Below the pieces are notes generated by a model. The model was not told the DNA's origin. It did no database searches and worked only from the letters and a program-made list of their open reading frames with translations. 39,839 nucleotides of DNA, taken from Candidatus Tetragenococcus pullicola. GTDB lineage: Bacteria; Bacillota; Bacilli; Lactobacillales; Enterococcaceae. The stretch is taken from positions 1 through 39,839 of the forward strand of contig DXDB01000192.1 in assembly GCA_019115705.1 (NCBI GenBank), read 5' to 3'. Shown here piece after piece: positions 1 to 8,979 of the stretch; position 1 is the stretch's first letter, and every line of letters begins with the position of its first letter. The translations under genes and the position numbers were made by a program.

Positions 1-2570
1 TCTGATAATTTTTCAGTAGCCGAGCCTTGTAATTCATAACCTGCCGCATTTTCTCCTAAGTTCACAACATAAAACTGAATAGTAGTCGCAGTTTCTCGGC
101 GATACTTCTTCACTCCTTCTTCAAGGATCAAATACTTTCGATCGGCATCAAATGGGGCAATTTCACAGTCAATAAACTTTTTCCAGAATAAATCACCTTG
201 AATCGTTTGGGACTGTCCGCCGATATAGATGACCTCCCCTTTATCAATTTTCTTTCTAGCGGCAATTGTCCGGTCATTGTGTGTAGTTGCTAGTTTTTCC
301 CAACTTTCATCAACGGAAAAAGTCGTAATCAAATTGGCTAATTCGGTACTCACCCCTTGATAATTTGTTTGATAGTGTTGTCTTTGAACAGAAAATTGTT
401 GCACGTGAGAAATCCCCAACCATTCTCCCAATCGATCTAAGCCATTAGTTTTTGGCCATGCCAACTCTTCGGTACGATCGCCTGTCATAGGACCTGCAAT
501 CAATTTGCCTCCAGTTGTAACAAACTTTTTAAATTTGGACAATAACGTCGGACTAACCCAACGAACATAAGGTACAACCAACACATCAAAATCAGCAAAA
601 GAATTATTTTCTTGAATCAGTTCGACGTTGATACCAGCTTTTGTCAAAGCGGCATAGTAATCAGTGATCAGGCCACGATAATCGTAGCGGTTTCCTGAAT
701 CAATCGTATAAAACCGCTTGGAATTATCCGAATACATCAAACCGACATTGGCACTTTGGTAATTACTTTCTTCTAATAGTGGACTTATTTTTTTCAATAA
801 TTTTCCATTCGCCACAACATCTTCATAACCAACGTCAGGTTCTCCCCATGCCGTCACAACTGCACTATGCGGTTGTTCAACCCCAAAGCGATGGTTTCTA
901 AAATGCCAATAATTAAAGGCACGCAGATTGCCGGCAAACCCAGCGAAAAATTCAGCGGTGATCCAACCATCTGGCGCCGCAGGAATATAATTTTCGATGT
1001 GCCCAGCATGGGACGTACTCGTTTCTAATAACAAAGCTTCATTATTGGTTGGTTTTACATTACGCCAACGATCGACATTCATCGTATAAGCTGGGTAGTT
1101 ACTGGCTGCAGGGTAGGTGTCAAACCCTACGATATCCAAATCAGAAAACAGTTCTTCATTCATCAAATTAAAACCAAAACCAGAGTTATGGGTGATTGGT
1201 TTTGCCGTTTCCATGCGAACAAAATGGCACAAATCATGGGCAAATTCATTTAATGTTGCTACCGTGAATTTTCTAAAGGCATTCATTAAGGATGAATTAT
1301 GCAAAAAAGGTGTTGCTGTTGGTAAAACGACATCTCCAAACGTTTCATAGCGTTCACTCCAGATATCAGTGCCCCATTGTTGATTTAACCAAGCAATGTC
1401 TTGATATTCTTCCTTTAAATACTGATGCCAACGTTTTTGACAGGTTTCACAATAGCAAAGATCCACATGACATTTAAATTCATTATCTAATTGGATAGCA
1501 ACGACATTATCATATTTTTCCGCAATTTCAGCTACTTTTCGCGTCATTTGGTAGGCATGAGAACGAAAGTCTTCATTATTGGTACACACGTGTTGCCGTG
1601 AACCATGGGTCATGGTTGTTCCATCAACATTTTTAATGACCGCATGGGGATATTTTTTAGTAAACCAACGTGGCGGTGTCGGTGTTGGGATACATACACA
1701 TACATCAATATGATGTTTTTGATAAACTTCGAGGGCATATTCAAAAACAGAAAGGTCATATCTTCCTTCTTCTGGTTCAATTGCTTCCCAGGCAAATTCA
1801 CCAAAACGGGCAAAATTCATCCCAATTTTTTCCATATGGGCAACATCTTCTTCAAAAATAGCTTTGTCCCAGACTTCTGGATACATGCAAGCACCATAGT
1901 ATGGCTTAGAAAAAACGGACTGCTTTTTGTGCTGACGAATTTTTTCTTGTAAGCGAATGGCTACATAGCGTGCCAATTGGTAAGCACCCACTTGGCTAAA
2001 ATGCGTATTATCTTGACAACCAGTAGGGTAGTTTTCTGTTTCTTTCGGTGCGGACCACAAAAACAAGTCTTTGGATTTTTCAACACCATATTCTTGATAA
2101 AGATAATGAGAATAACGATTCAAATCAAAAATCGGAATTTCGACAACTTTTGCTAATCTTTTTAAACTGGCCACAAAAGGTGCCAATTGATTAGTTCCTT
2201 TTTCAAAAGCTTCCAATCGCCCTTCTGGTGGAGTACAAAGAATAGGGTCTCCCTTTTTTTCTCTGATTTGTTCAACCATTTTTTGTAGACGTTGATAATA
2301 TTCATTGATTGAAAGCCCATTTTTAGGCTTTTGATCATTGGTTCCGAATTGAATTACAACCAAATCTCCTGGCAGAATTTCTTCTATTAGTGCAGAAAAA
2401 CGGCCTTCTTCCATAAACGAACGTGTCGTACAACCTGCAAATGCATGATTAGAAACCTTAATTTCTTGTTTTTTTAAGATCTTTTCTAACTCTTCTCCCC
2501 ACCCAGTTAGTGGTTTGAATTTTTTCTCATAACTTGCAACAGTCGAATCACCAGCTAATAAAACTTTCAT
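1..2570 (-). CDS. CE12 rhamnogalacturonan acetylesterase fused to GH42 beta-galactosidase (3' end outside window)
   Basis: I translated this frame by hand from the ATG at 2570 to base 3 and found no stop: 856 codons, continuing past the left edge. Residues 1-about 220 are an SGNH/CE12 esterase: GDST with Ser9, block III GTND (77-79), and the catalytic Asp187/His190 in DNTHFSQVG. After a short Lys/Gln-rich linker, a GH42 enzyme starts near residue 224 (YYGACMYPEVW), with acid/base Glu364 in LDNE and nucleophile Glu516 in LLLE. In B. subtilis these activities are separate neighbours (YesT/YesY and YesZ). The likely job is removing acetyl groups and galactose from RG-I oligosaccharides. No signal peptide, so cytoplasmic. 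The SD AGGAAG overlaps the end of the GH28 gene, 11 bp upstream, implying one transcript. The GH42 part is almost full length here. Confidence 0.93.
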   Translation of the reverse strand, partial: MKVLLAGDSTVASYEKKFKPLTGWGEELEKILKKQEIKVSNHAFAGCTTRSFMEEGRFSALIEEILPGDLVVIQFGTNDQKPKNGLSINEYYQRLQKMVEQIREKKGDPILCTPPEGRLEAFEKGTNQLAPFVASLKRLAKVVEIPIFDLNRYSHYLYQEYGVEKSKDLFLWSAPKETENYPTGCQDNTHFSQVGAYQLARYVAIRLQEKIRQHKKQSVFSKPYYGACMYPEVWDKAIFEEDVAHMEKIGMNFARFGEFAWEAIEPEEGRYDLSVFEYALEVYQKHHIDVCVCIPTPTPPRWFTKKYPHAVIKNVDGTTMTHGSRQHVCTNNEDFRSHAYQMTRKVAEIAEKYDNVVAIQLDNEFKCHVDLCYCETCQKRWHQYLKEEYQDIAWLNQQWGTDIWSERYETFGDVVLPTATPFLHNSSLMNAFRKFTVATLNEFAHDLCHFVRMETAKPITHNSGFGFNLMNEELFSDLDIVGFDTYPAASNYPAYTMNVDRWRNVKPTNNEALLLETSTSHAGHIENYIPAAPDGWITAEFFAGFAGNLRAFNYWHFRNHRFGVEQPHSAVVTAWGEPDVGYEDVVANGKLLKKISPLLEESNYQSANVGLMYSDNSKRFYTIDSGNRYDYRGLITDYYAALTKAGINVELIQENNSFADFDVLVVPYVRWVSPTLLSKFKKFVTTGGKLIAGPMTGDRTEELAWPKTNGLDRLGEWLGISHVQQFSVQRQHYQTNYQGVSTELANLITTFSVDESWEKLATTHNDRTIAARKKIDKGEVIYIGGQSQTIQGDLFWKKFIDCEIAPFDADRKYLILEEGVKKYRRETATTIQFYVVNLGENAAGYELQGSATEKLS

Positions 2571-2581
2571 TGGCTTTCTTC

Positions 2582-3865
2582 CTACCTTTCATAACGATCA
2601 TTTTTGTTTTCTGTAACTTCCAGTGCCGATACATTTACGCTTTCAAAGCTCAAATTATTCACACCAGAAATTTTTCCAAATTCTTTAGCTTCAATTGAAA
2701 CATTGCTAAAGGATATATTTTGTATCGGTCGTTGAGGGTTTCCTTCAATATAAAAAGCACGCGAAATCAGTTGTGGATAGGTTCTTTTAGCTATGACATT
2801 TTTGATTTCAATCTTAGAAACTTCCGTGATGCTTTCTTTTCCTGAAACATCATTCATAATTTTTTTCCAATGTTCAGCTACCGTTTCTTGATATGTTTCA
2901 GGTACTTTGGCATAACTATAATCCGCATACCAATTTGTTTGTAAGTTAAAAGGATGAAATACATCTTCCATCTCTAAATTTGAAACCTTGATATTTCGTA
3001 TATAACCCCCGCGATTATTAGCTGTTTTAATACGAAAACCGATTCCCGTTTTTTTAAAGACAATATTTTGAATCGTAATGTCTGAGATGCCACCTGACGT
3101 CTCACTGCCAATCGTAACGCCTGAACCTTTCCCCAGTTCACAATCAGTGATTAAAATATCAGAACAAGTGGTTTGTTTTTGAAAAGCTTCTAATCCCCGT
3201 CCGGCTTTGACGCATATATTGTCATCATTACATTCTACAAAACAATGACTAACCGTGATATGATGACTGGAATCGATATCAATACCATCTGTGCTCGGTC
3301 CTGGCCCATTGATGACTGTGATGCCATCGACGACACAATGCTTACAATAGGAAAGTTGCGTATTCCAAAAACCAGATTGTTTACTCGTAATTTCTTTTAC
3401 GGTCACATTTTCACTGTCATATAAACAGATATTTCGGGGACGCTTGCAATCATAATCTGCCGCCCAACGTAAGCCTTTATTGGCATATTCTTTCATCAGG
3501 CCACCTTGGCTATCTTTTCCCCAAAATTTTTCCCAAAAAATCTGTCCTTGTCCATCGATGGTTCCTTTTCCTTCAATCGTGACATTTTGAGCTTGGTAAA
3601 CATTTAAAATCGCAGCTGGCCAGTTCATATCGATACCAGCAACTCGAGTCGAAATTATAGGATAATCACGAATGTCTTGACTTCCCAACAAAACAGCATC
3701 CTTGTCTAAAACAAAAGTCACTCCACTAGGGATAAATAAAGAACCTACCAAATAGCGGCCAGCTTTGATCGTTACTGTCCCTTTTTTCTTTCCTGCATCA
3801 TCTAGTAATTTTTGGATTTCTTTGGTTACAAGCTTGCTTCCATCGTTAGTACTGATTTCTATCAA
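2582..3865 (-). CDS. GH28 family glycosidase (polygalacturonase/rhamnogalacturonan hydrolase-like)
   Basis: Right-handed parallel beta-helix protein of 427 aa with GH28 signatures: STDGID near residues 191-196, DD at 214-215 and RIK at 278-280. The His of the polygalacturonase GHG motif is Ser here (GSGVTIGS), which suggests a substrate other than plain homogalacturonan, for example an RG or oligogalacturonide end; this is inference. No signal peptide, so it should act on imported oligosaccharides. Start choice: the frame is open to a GTG at 3892, but a perfect GGAGGG lies at 3872-3877, six bases before a TTG at 3865, so I take TTG as the start. It follows the YesS-like regulator by 19 bp and precedes the CE12-GH42 gene by 11 bp. 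Confidence 0.9.
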   Translation of the reverse strand: MIEISTNDGSKLVTKEIQKLLDDAGKKKGTVTIKAGRYLVGSLFIPSGVTFVLDKDAVLLGSQDIRDYPIISTRVAGIDMNWPAAILNVYQAQNVTIEGKGTIDGQGQIFWEKFWGKDSQGGLMKEYANKGLRWAADYDCKRPRNICLYDSENVTVKEITSKQSGFWNTQLSYCKHCVVDGITVINGPGPSTDGIDIDSSHHITVSHCFVECNDDNICVKAGRGLEAFQKQTTCSDILITDCELGKGSGVTIGSETSGGISDITIQNIVFKKTGIGFRIKTANNRGGYIRNIKVSNLEMEDVFHPFNLQTNWYADYSYAKVPETYQETVAEHWKKIMNDVSGKESITEVSKIEIKNVIAKRTYPQLISRAFYIEGNPQRPIQNISFSNVSIEAKEFGKISGVNNLSFESVNVSALEVTENKNDRYER

Positions 3866-3884
3866 AAAATTCCCTCCATGGCTT

Positions 3885-6101
3885 TTAAGCACTACTTTTT
3901 CTGAATTGACCTGGTGTAACTCCAGTTATCTTTTTGAATAAGCGATTAAAGTAACTAGGATTATACCCTATGTTATCGGCGATTACATTGATTTTATCAT
4001 CAGTTTCAAGTAACAGACGCTTTGCCTCAGCAATTCGTATATCCGTTAAATAATCAATAAAATTGATATTTTTTATTCGCTTGAATTCTTTACTCAAAAA
4101 GACCGGATCAATGTGAAATTCATCAGCAACTGTTTCTAATGATATTTGTTCATTTTGGAACTCTTTTTGAATATATAAGGCAATTTCTTGCATCAATTCA
4201 TGCGTCGAGTCCGTAATTTTTTCTTGCCACAGCATCGAAATTGGCTTTAAAAATTCTTGGTACAAAAACTGACTGAGCCGCTTCGGACAAAGAATATGCT
4301 TCACTCGTTCTAATACGATGACTTTGTCCAAGTAATCAATACTTGACACACCGTTTTCATTCAACTGATAACTGACTGTATCGTACAAACGACCGATCGC
4401 ATGATCAAAAGCAAACTGTCGTGAATCTTCTTTTAAAATTTCGACAATAAACTGATCCGTATTTTCTTGTAATTCATCCAATCGATAGTTTTTTAAAGCA
4501 GTTATAATCATACTTTCCAAATAGATTGGATAACGCGGTGCCAAAAAGTTCCCTTTTTCTTCCGTTTCTATCCATTGATTCTCTGCCGTTAGCGTTTGAT
4601 AACAAATTCGCTGATTGGTTTTAGAAACCAACGTCGGCAAACATTTAAACTTGTTTTCTTCTTTTGACTCTACAACAGTCACGTACCGATTTAATACCTT
4701 ATTTAGTTGTGCATATAAGGTTTGAACATATAGTGATTTTTTTTCACCCATCGCAAAGATCGTGATCGTCATTTCTTTTTCATACAACAATGCAATCTCT
4801 TCAAAGTGATTTTTACTGATTTCCAAAACAATATTTTCCAAAGCAAAATCCATAAAATCTTCGCCAAGTTTAGCTTTACGACCATCAATCACATCATTTA
4901 GTTGAATATAATAAATTTGATAGGAGCCTGCTTGCAAGGACCAATGATTTTTTTCTAATAATTCTACGAGTTCACTTTCTTGCATATACCCATAATACCC
5001 TTGGGAAAGACGCCTAAGAACCGATTGTTTTGTTGATTTTGTAGATTCCACTGCTATCTTTTGTAACTTTCCTTGCTCAATGTTCATTTCTTGCCATTTG
5101 TTCTTTAAAAAGTTCAAATCTTCTCGTTCGTTCCATTCTTGACCGAACATAGATGTCATGGTTTCTTCAAAGGGTTTGTACTGTTTTTTAGCAAAGTATT
5201 GGCTCAAAATAAACGTGATAATAAGAACAAAGATACTGATAAAGATCAGGGACCTCGAAAAATCTTTCACTGGTTCCGTGATCGTATTTAAAGGAACCAT
5301 AGAATAAAAATGCCACGTTTGACTCAAGCGTTCAAAATCAACACGAGTGACACTGATATCATCGCCTTGGTAACGAATCACCTCATTGTCGTTATCCTGA
5401 GGTAAATCTTTTAAAATATCGATAGCTTGTGTGTCACCAATTAATGACCGATTTTCATCATCAAAAGCAATGGCGCTGTAACCACCAGGTGTTTTGGTAT
5501 TATTAAAAAGATTCAGAAGCTTTTCTTCATCAATAACGGCAACCAAAAAAAGTTGGGGAGCTTCTTTTGTCAATGTATCAACATTTTGGGTGAAAATGAG
5601 ACCTTGATCAGACATCTTCCATTGATATTGACGCTTATTGTCAATAGAAAAGTCATTATAAACTTTCCGTTCATTATCTGGAGAAATATAATATTTTCCA
5701 CCACTTGCTAAACGAAAAACTTCTCCGTTAAAGTTATAAACTTGGACTGATTTGACATAAGTTTGACTATTATCCAAATAAAACAGATCCTGAGAGATAC
5801 TCTTTATTTTTTGATAGTCGGTATCATCGGTTGTCAAGGCTTCTGGACCAATATTTTCTTGCAGGTAACGCCCCCAAACACTTAAACTAACTTCCATTTG
5901 TGATAACTGCTGATTAATATTTTCAACGACCGCGCGGACTTGTTTATCATGTTGTCGCTGGTAGGCATTCTGCACAGGACCCACTAATAAAAAGCGGACC
6001 AAAATAGAAGTCAATAAAAGTGGAATCATGATCCAGAGACTGGTCAAACGAATTTGGCGTTGGTAGCCTCCTTTACTAAAAAAAGCAGATACTTTTTTCA
6101 T
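3885..6101 (-). CDS. Membrane-bound AraC-family transcriptional regulator (YesS/YtdP-like)
   Basis: A 738-aa one-component regulator. Membrane segment 1 is at about 21-41, an extracellular sensor region runs to about 280, membrane segment 2 is at about 284-303, followed by a cytoplasmic linker region and a C-terminal AraC DNA-binding domain with two helix-turn-helix units (about 635-735, ending ITGVTPGQFRKSSA). Length and architecture match B. subtilis YesS, the regulator of RG utilisation genes. It probably senses an RG-derived sugar outside the cell and activates nearby transport and enzyme genes; the ligand cannot be read from sequence. It lies between the deacetylase (15 bp upstream) and GH28, apparently cotranscribed. 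SD GAGG precedes the ATG. Confidence 0.92.
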   Translation of the reverse strand: MKKVSAFFSKGGYQRQIRLTSLWIMIPLLLTSILVRFLLVGPVQNAYQRQHDKQVRAVVENINQQLSQMEVSLSVWGRYLQENIGPEALTTDDTDYQKIKSISQDLFYLDNSQTYVKSVQVYNFNGEVFRLASGGKYYISPDNERKVYNDFSIDNKRQYQWKMSDQGLIFTQNVDTLTKEAPQLFLVAVIDEEKLLNLFNNTKTPGGYSAIAFDDENRSLIGDTQAIDILKDLPQDNDNEVIRYQGDDISVTRVDFERLSQTWHFYSMVPLNTITEPVKDFSRSLIFISIFVLIITFILSQYFAKKQYKPFEETMTSMFGQEWNEREDLNFLKNKWQEMNIEQGKLQKIAVESTKSTKQSVLRRLSQGYYGYMQESELVELLEKNHWSLQAGSYQIYYIQLNDVIDGRKAKLGEDFMDFALENIVLEISKNHFEEIALLYEKEMTITIFAMGEKKSLYVQTLYAQLNKVLNRYVTVVESKEENKFKCLPTLVSKTNQRICYQTLTAENQWIETEEKGNFLAPRYPIYLESMIITALKNYRLDELQENTDQFIVEILKEDSRQFAFDHAIGRLYDTVSYQLNENGVSSIDYLDKVIVLERVKHILCPKRLSQFLYQEFLKPISMLWQEKITDSTHELMQEIALYIQKEFQNEQISLETVADEFHIDPVFLSKEFKRIKNINFIDYLTDIRIAEAKRLLLETDDKINVIADNIGYNPSYFNRLFKKITGVTPGQFRKSSA

Positions 6102-6116
6102 TTTTTACCTCATTTC

Positions 6117-6923
6117 TCACGATAGGGTATTGAGTCCAGGTTTTATTTCCATGACTTTTTCGTCTGATCGATACCAAATCACTAAATTACTCGGATTATA
6201 AGCTGTTTTTCCATCCATCGAAAATATAACGGAGTGAGCGGCTGTCATATATCGTTTAAATTCAATATTCGTACAATACCAAATATCATCTTTATTTGCG
6301 ACCATTTCACAGAATTCTTCCATTAGTTCCCAATTGTCATCTCGATCAAATTCAAAACTGTGTCCCCATACATACATTAAATATAAGTATTGTTTTTTAA
6401 ATAAAGAAACGAATTCTTTGCCATGTTCTAATAAACGTTGATTATGGTGACAAGTGGCTTGCCAATGCATCCAATCTTTAGGCAGGCCAAAGTTATGACT
6501 ACTTCCGACCACACGACTGTATTCGATTCCAAGAGAAGGTAAAAGATCCATAATGTCTGGTGTGACAGAGCCATTAGGATAAGATAGCCCTTGCACTGGG
6601 TAGTTCACCAAAGATTCTAATTTCCGACGATCTTCCAATACTTCAAGTGCAACTTTGTCTAATGGGCACCGTTCAATCGTAGGATGGGTATAGGTGTGAC
6701 TAGCCACTTCATGTCCTTGATAGAGTTCGTTTACTTCTCCGCTTGGAATCCGTTGACCGTCTTCTTTATCAGGCGTCAACCCACCATTTAGATGAAAAGT
6801 CCCCTTGATGCCATTCTTATTGAAAATTTCTACCAGTCGACGATCAAACGTTCTACCATCATCATAACTCATTGTTAACGCTTTAAACTTTCCGTTAGGA
6901 TAACAGATATAATATTGTTCCAT
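6117..6923 (-). CDS. Polysaccharide deacetylase family protein (NodB/CE4-like), cytoplasmic
   Basis: A 268-aa NodB-homology protein. The metal-binding/catalytic signature is SYDDG (Asp21-Asp22) and HTYTH (His76, His80), as in CE4 deacetylases. It lacks any signal peptide or membrane segment, unlike peptidoglycan and chitin deacetylases, so an intracellular acetylated oligosaccharide is the likely substrate. Start: the frame opens with TTG at 6926, but AGGAGGA at 6931-6937 is seven bases from the ATG at 6923, which I prefer. First gene of the block that continues with the YesS-like regulator, GH28 and CE12-GH42. The true substrate is unknown; a role in deacetylating RG-I fragments is inferred from the neighbours. 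Confidence 0.85.
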   Translation of the reverse strand: MEQYYICYPNGKFKALTMSYDDGRTFDRRLVEIFNKNGIKGTFHLNGGLTPDKEDGQRIPSGEVNELYQGHEVASHTYTHPTIERCPLDKVALEVLEDRRKLESLVNYPVQGLSYPNGSVTPDIMDLLPSLGIEYSRVVGSSHNFGLPKDWMHWQATCHHNQRLLEHGKEFVSLFKKQYLYLMYVWGHSFEFDRDDNWELMEEFCEMVANKDDIWYCTNIEFKRYMTAAHSVIFSMDGKTAYNPSNLVIWYRSDEKVMEIKPGLNTLS

Positions 6924-7053
6924 CAATAATTCCTCCTAATAAAAATAATTGCTCTCTTATTATTGTAAAACATTTTTATTCATTAGAAAATAGCAAAATC
7001 AGACTAAAAACTATCTATTTTCGACATTATTAGAAAACAAAGTGAAAAAATGG

Positions 7054-7083
7054 AAAAAGACGAGAATAAACTCGTCTTTTTTT
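7054..7083 (-). terminator. Intrinsic terminator after the LplC-type permease gene
   Basis: Stem GACGAG (7059-7064) pairs with CTCGTC (7071-7076) around a 6-nt loop and is flanked by A and T runs on both sides, so it could work in both directions. On the minus strand it follows the permease stop codon directly and ends in a T run. It separates the importer operon from the deacetylase operon. Confidence 0.85.
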
Positions 7084-7966
7084 ATCCTTTGACAGACCCC
7101 ACCATCATTCCTTTGGTAAAATGTTTTTGTAAAAACGGATAGAAAATCAAAATTGGTAAGGTAGCAACCACAATCACTGCAAATTTCATTCCTTGTTCTG
7201 GTGGTACATAGTTTGGATCCAAGGTTGTCTCCAAGCCATTCAAACCGGCTGAAGACATGGTGATTTGTCGTAATAATAGTTGAATAGGCCATTTACTTGA
7301 GTCATTAATATAAAGTAAAGGTGTCATAAAGTCATTCCATGTTCCTACCGCATAAAATAAAGTAAAGGTCGCAATAATCGGCTTCGATAACGGTAAAAAT
7401 ATTTTCCAAAGAATTCCGATTTCTGTACAGCCGTCCATTTTGGCTGATTCTTCCAATTCTACAGGCATGTCTTGGAAGGAGTTTTTGATGATCATAAAGT
7501 TAAAGGGACTAATTGCACCTGGTAGTATCATCGCCCAGTAGGAATCGATCAGTCCTAATCCTTTGATCACGAGAAAAGTTGGAATCATTCCTCCTGAAAA
7601 TAACATACAAAAAATAACCATATTCAAAAACAAATTTCTTCCTTTTAAGTGACGGCGTGATAAAGGATAAGCAAAGGTAAAAGTAAAGAATAATTGAACG
7701 ATCGTACTGGCAATCGTAATGCCTATCGTCACTAATAAACTACGTAAAAAAGCAGGTGTTGCAAAAATTGTTTTATAAGCTTCAAAAGAAATTTCTTTTG
7801 GCCACAAGAAAAATGGTCGTGTTGATAATTCATATTCTGAAGCAAAGGATCCAGCAATCACATAAATGAAAGGAACAATCATGACCAAAGCCATGGCGCC
7901 TAAAATGATTAAATTAACTACATCAAAAACGCGACCTGCTGGTGTATTAAATTTTTTATGATCCAT
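7082..7966 (-). CDS. Carbohydrate ABC transporter permease, LplC/YtcP type
   Basis: A 294-aa inner-membrane permease with six predicted membrane helices and the EAA cytoplasmic loop (EESAKMDG, followed by LWKIFLPLSKP) that contacts the ATPase. It ends in the MMVGSVKG tail typical of the LplC/YtcP subgroup. It partners with the LplB-type permease 15 bp upstream and with the lipoproteins at 12891-16420. In B. subtilis the related YtcQ-YteP-YtcP system imports pectin-derived oligosaccharides. No ATPase gene accompanies it. It is the last gene of its operon and is followed by a terminator. Confidence 0.93.
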   Translation of the reverse strand: MDHKKFNTPAGRVFDVVNLIILGAMALVMIVPFIYVIAGSFASEYELSTRPFFLWPKEISFEAYKTIFATPAFLRSLLVTIGITIASTIVQLFFTFTFAYPLSRRHLKGRNLFLNMVIFCMLFSGGMIPTFLVIKGLGLIDSYWAMILPGAISPFNFMIIKNSFQDMPVELEESAKMDGCTEIGILWKIFLPLSKPIIATFTLFYAVGTWNDFMTPLLYINDSSKWPIQLLLRQITMSSAGLNGLETTLDPNYVPPEQGMKFAVIVVATLPILIFYPFLQKHFTKGMMVGSVKG

Positions 7967-7981
7967 TCTTATCCATCCTCT

Positions 7982-8935
7982 CTAATAAAGTCCACTTTCG
8001 CCAAATACCTTAGCTAATCTATTTGTCGAAAGCACCAAAATGATCCCTACTACTGATTTGAATAAACCAACAGCTGTTGAGAAGCTATAGGCACCATTTG
8101 TAATCCCCATCATATACACGTAAGTATCGAAAACATCGGCGACACTACGATTCAATTGATTGGTCATCAAGTAAATTTGATCAAAACCTGTATTTAATAT
8201 TGAACCGACTTGCATAATCAACATTATGATAATAGTCGAACGAATAGCAGGTAAGGTAATATGCCAAACTCGAGCAAAACGTCCGGCACCATCCATGATG
8301 GCTGCTTCATATTGTTCTTGGTCAACACTTGACAAAGCGGCCAAATAAATAATGGTTCCCCAACCAGTTCCTTTCCAGACTGATTGTAAAATAATCATTG
8401 GTCGAAACCAAGCTGGATTACTTAAGAAATCTATTTTATTACCGGTTATCGCTTCAACTAAAGAAGTAATCGCTCCTCCATCAACACTGAACAGGATGAA
8501 CCAAATACTTACAATGATGGTCCATGATAAAAAGTGAGGGACATAGATGAATGTTTGAACAACTTTCTGATAAATCTTTTGTCGTAATTCATTTAACATC
8601 AAAGCTACAATTATTGGGGCAGGAAAAGCAAATAAAATATTCAAAAAAGCAATCAACAGAGTGTTTTTCATAATCCTAAAAAAGTCGGGATTTGAGAAAA
8701 AATCGGTAAAATTAGAAGTCCCAACCCATTTACTACCCGTTATTCCCGCTGAAGGGACGTAATCTTGAAACGCAATTACGATACCAAACATAGGGGCAAT
8801 CTTAAATATTAAAAAATAAAGTAAGCCTGGAATCAACAAGACATACAACCATTTATTTTTTTTAATGTATTTAAACACATCTTTTCTTTTATTTACTTTC
8901 TTTTTACCTTCCGATTTTGGTGCCACTTGTTCCAT
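7982..8935 (-). CDS. Sugar ABC transporter permease, LplB/YteP type
   Basis: A 317-aa permease with a basic N-terminal tail, six membrane helices and the EAA loop YEAAIMDGAGR followed by VWHITLP. Start: the frame is open up to 9058, but AGGAGGA lies just upstream of the ATG at 8935 (protein begins MEQVAPKSEGKKK), while the longer version would add a poorly conserved 41-residue lead and overlap the YetA-like gene. Partner of the LplC-type permease downstream. Together they form the channel of a CUT1-type importer for large oligosaccharides; RG-I fragments are inferred from the neighbouring PL26-like lyase. Confidence 0.92.
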   Translation of the reverse strand: MEQVAPKSEGKKKVNKRKDVFKYIKKNKWLYVLLIPGLLYFLIFKIAPMFGIVIAFQDYVPSAGITGSKWVGTSNFTDFFSNPDFFRIMKNTLLIAFLNILFAFPAPIIVALMLNELRQKIYQKVVQTFIYVPHFLSWTIIVSIWFILFSVDGGAITSLVEAITGNKIDFLSNPAWFRPMIILQSVWKGTGWGTIIYLAALSSVDQEQYEAAIMDGAGRFARVWHITLPAIRSTIIIMLIMQVGSILNTGFDQIYLMTNQLNRSVADVFDTYVYMMGITNGAYSFSTAVGLFKSVVGIILVLSTNRLAKVFGESGLY

Positions 8936-8979
8936 TCTTTTTCCTCCTCGTAAAAATTCGTAATTTTTAGCAGCCTCTT

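Noticed and set aside
1117-1952. Small plus-strand ORFs in the first 2 kb
   Set aside because: They are antisense shadows of the CE12-GH42 gene, with no SD and low-complexity products.
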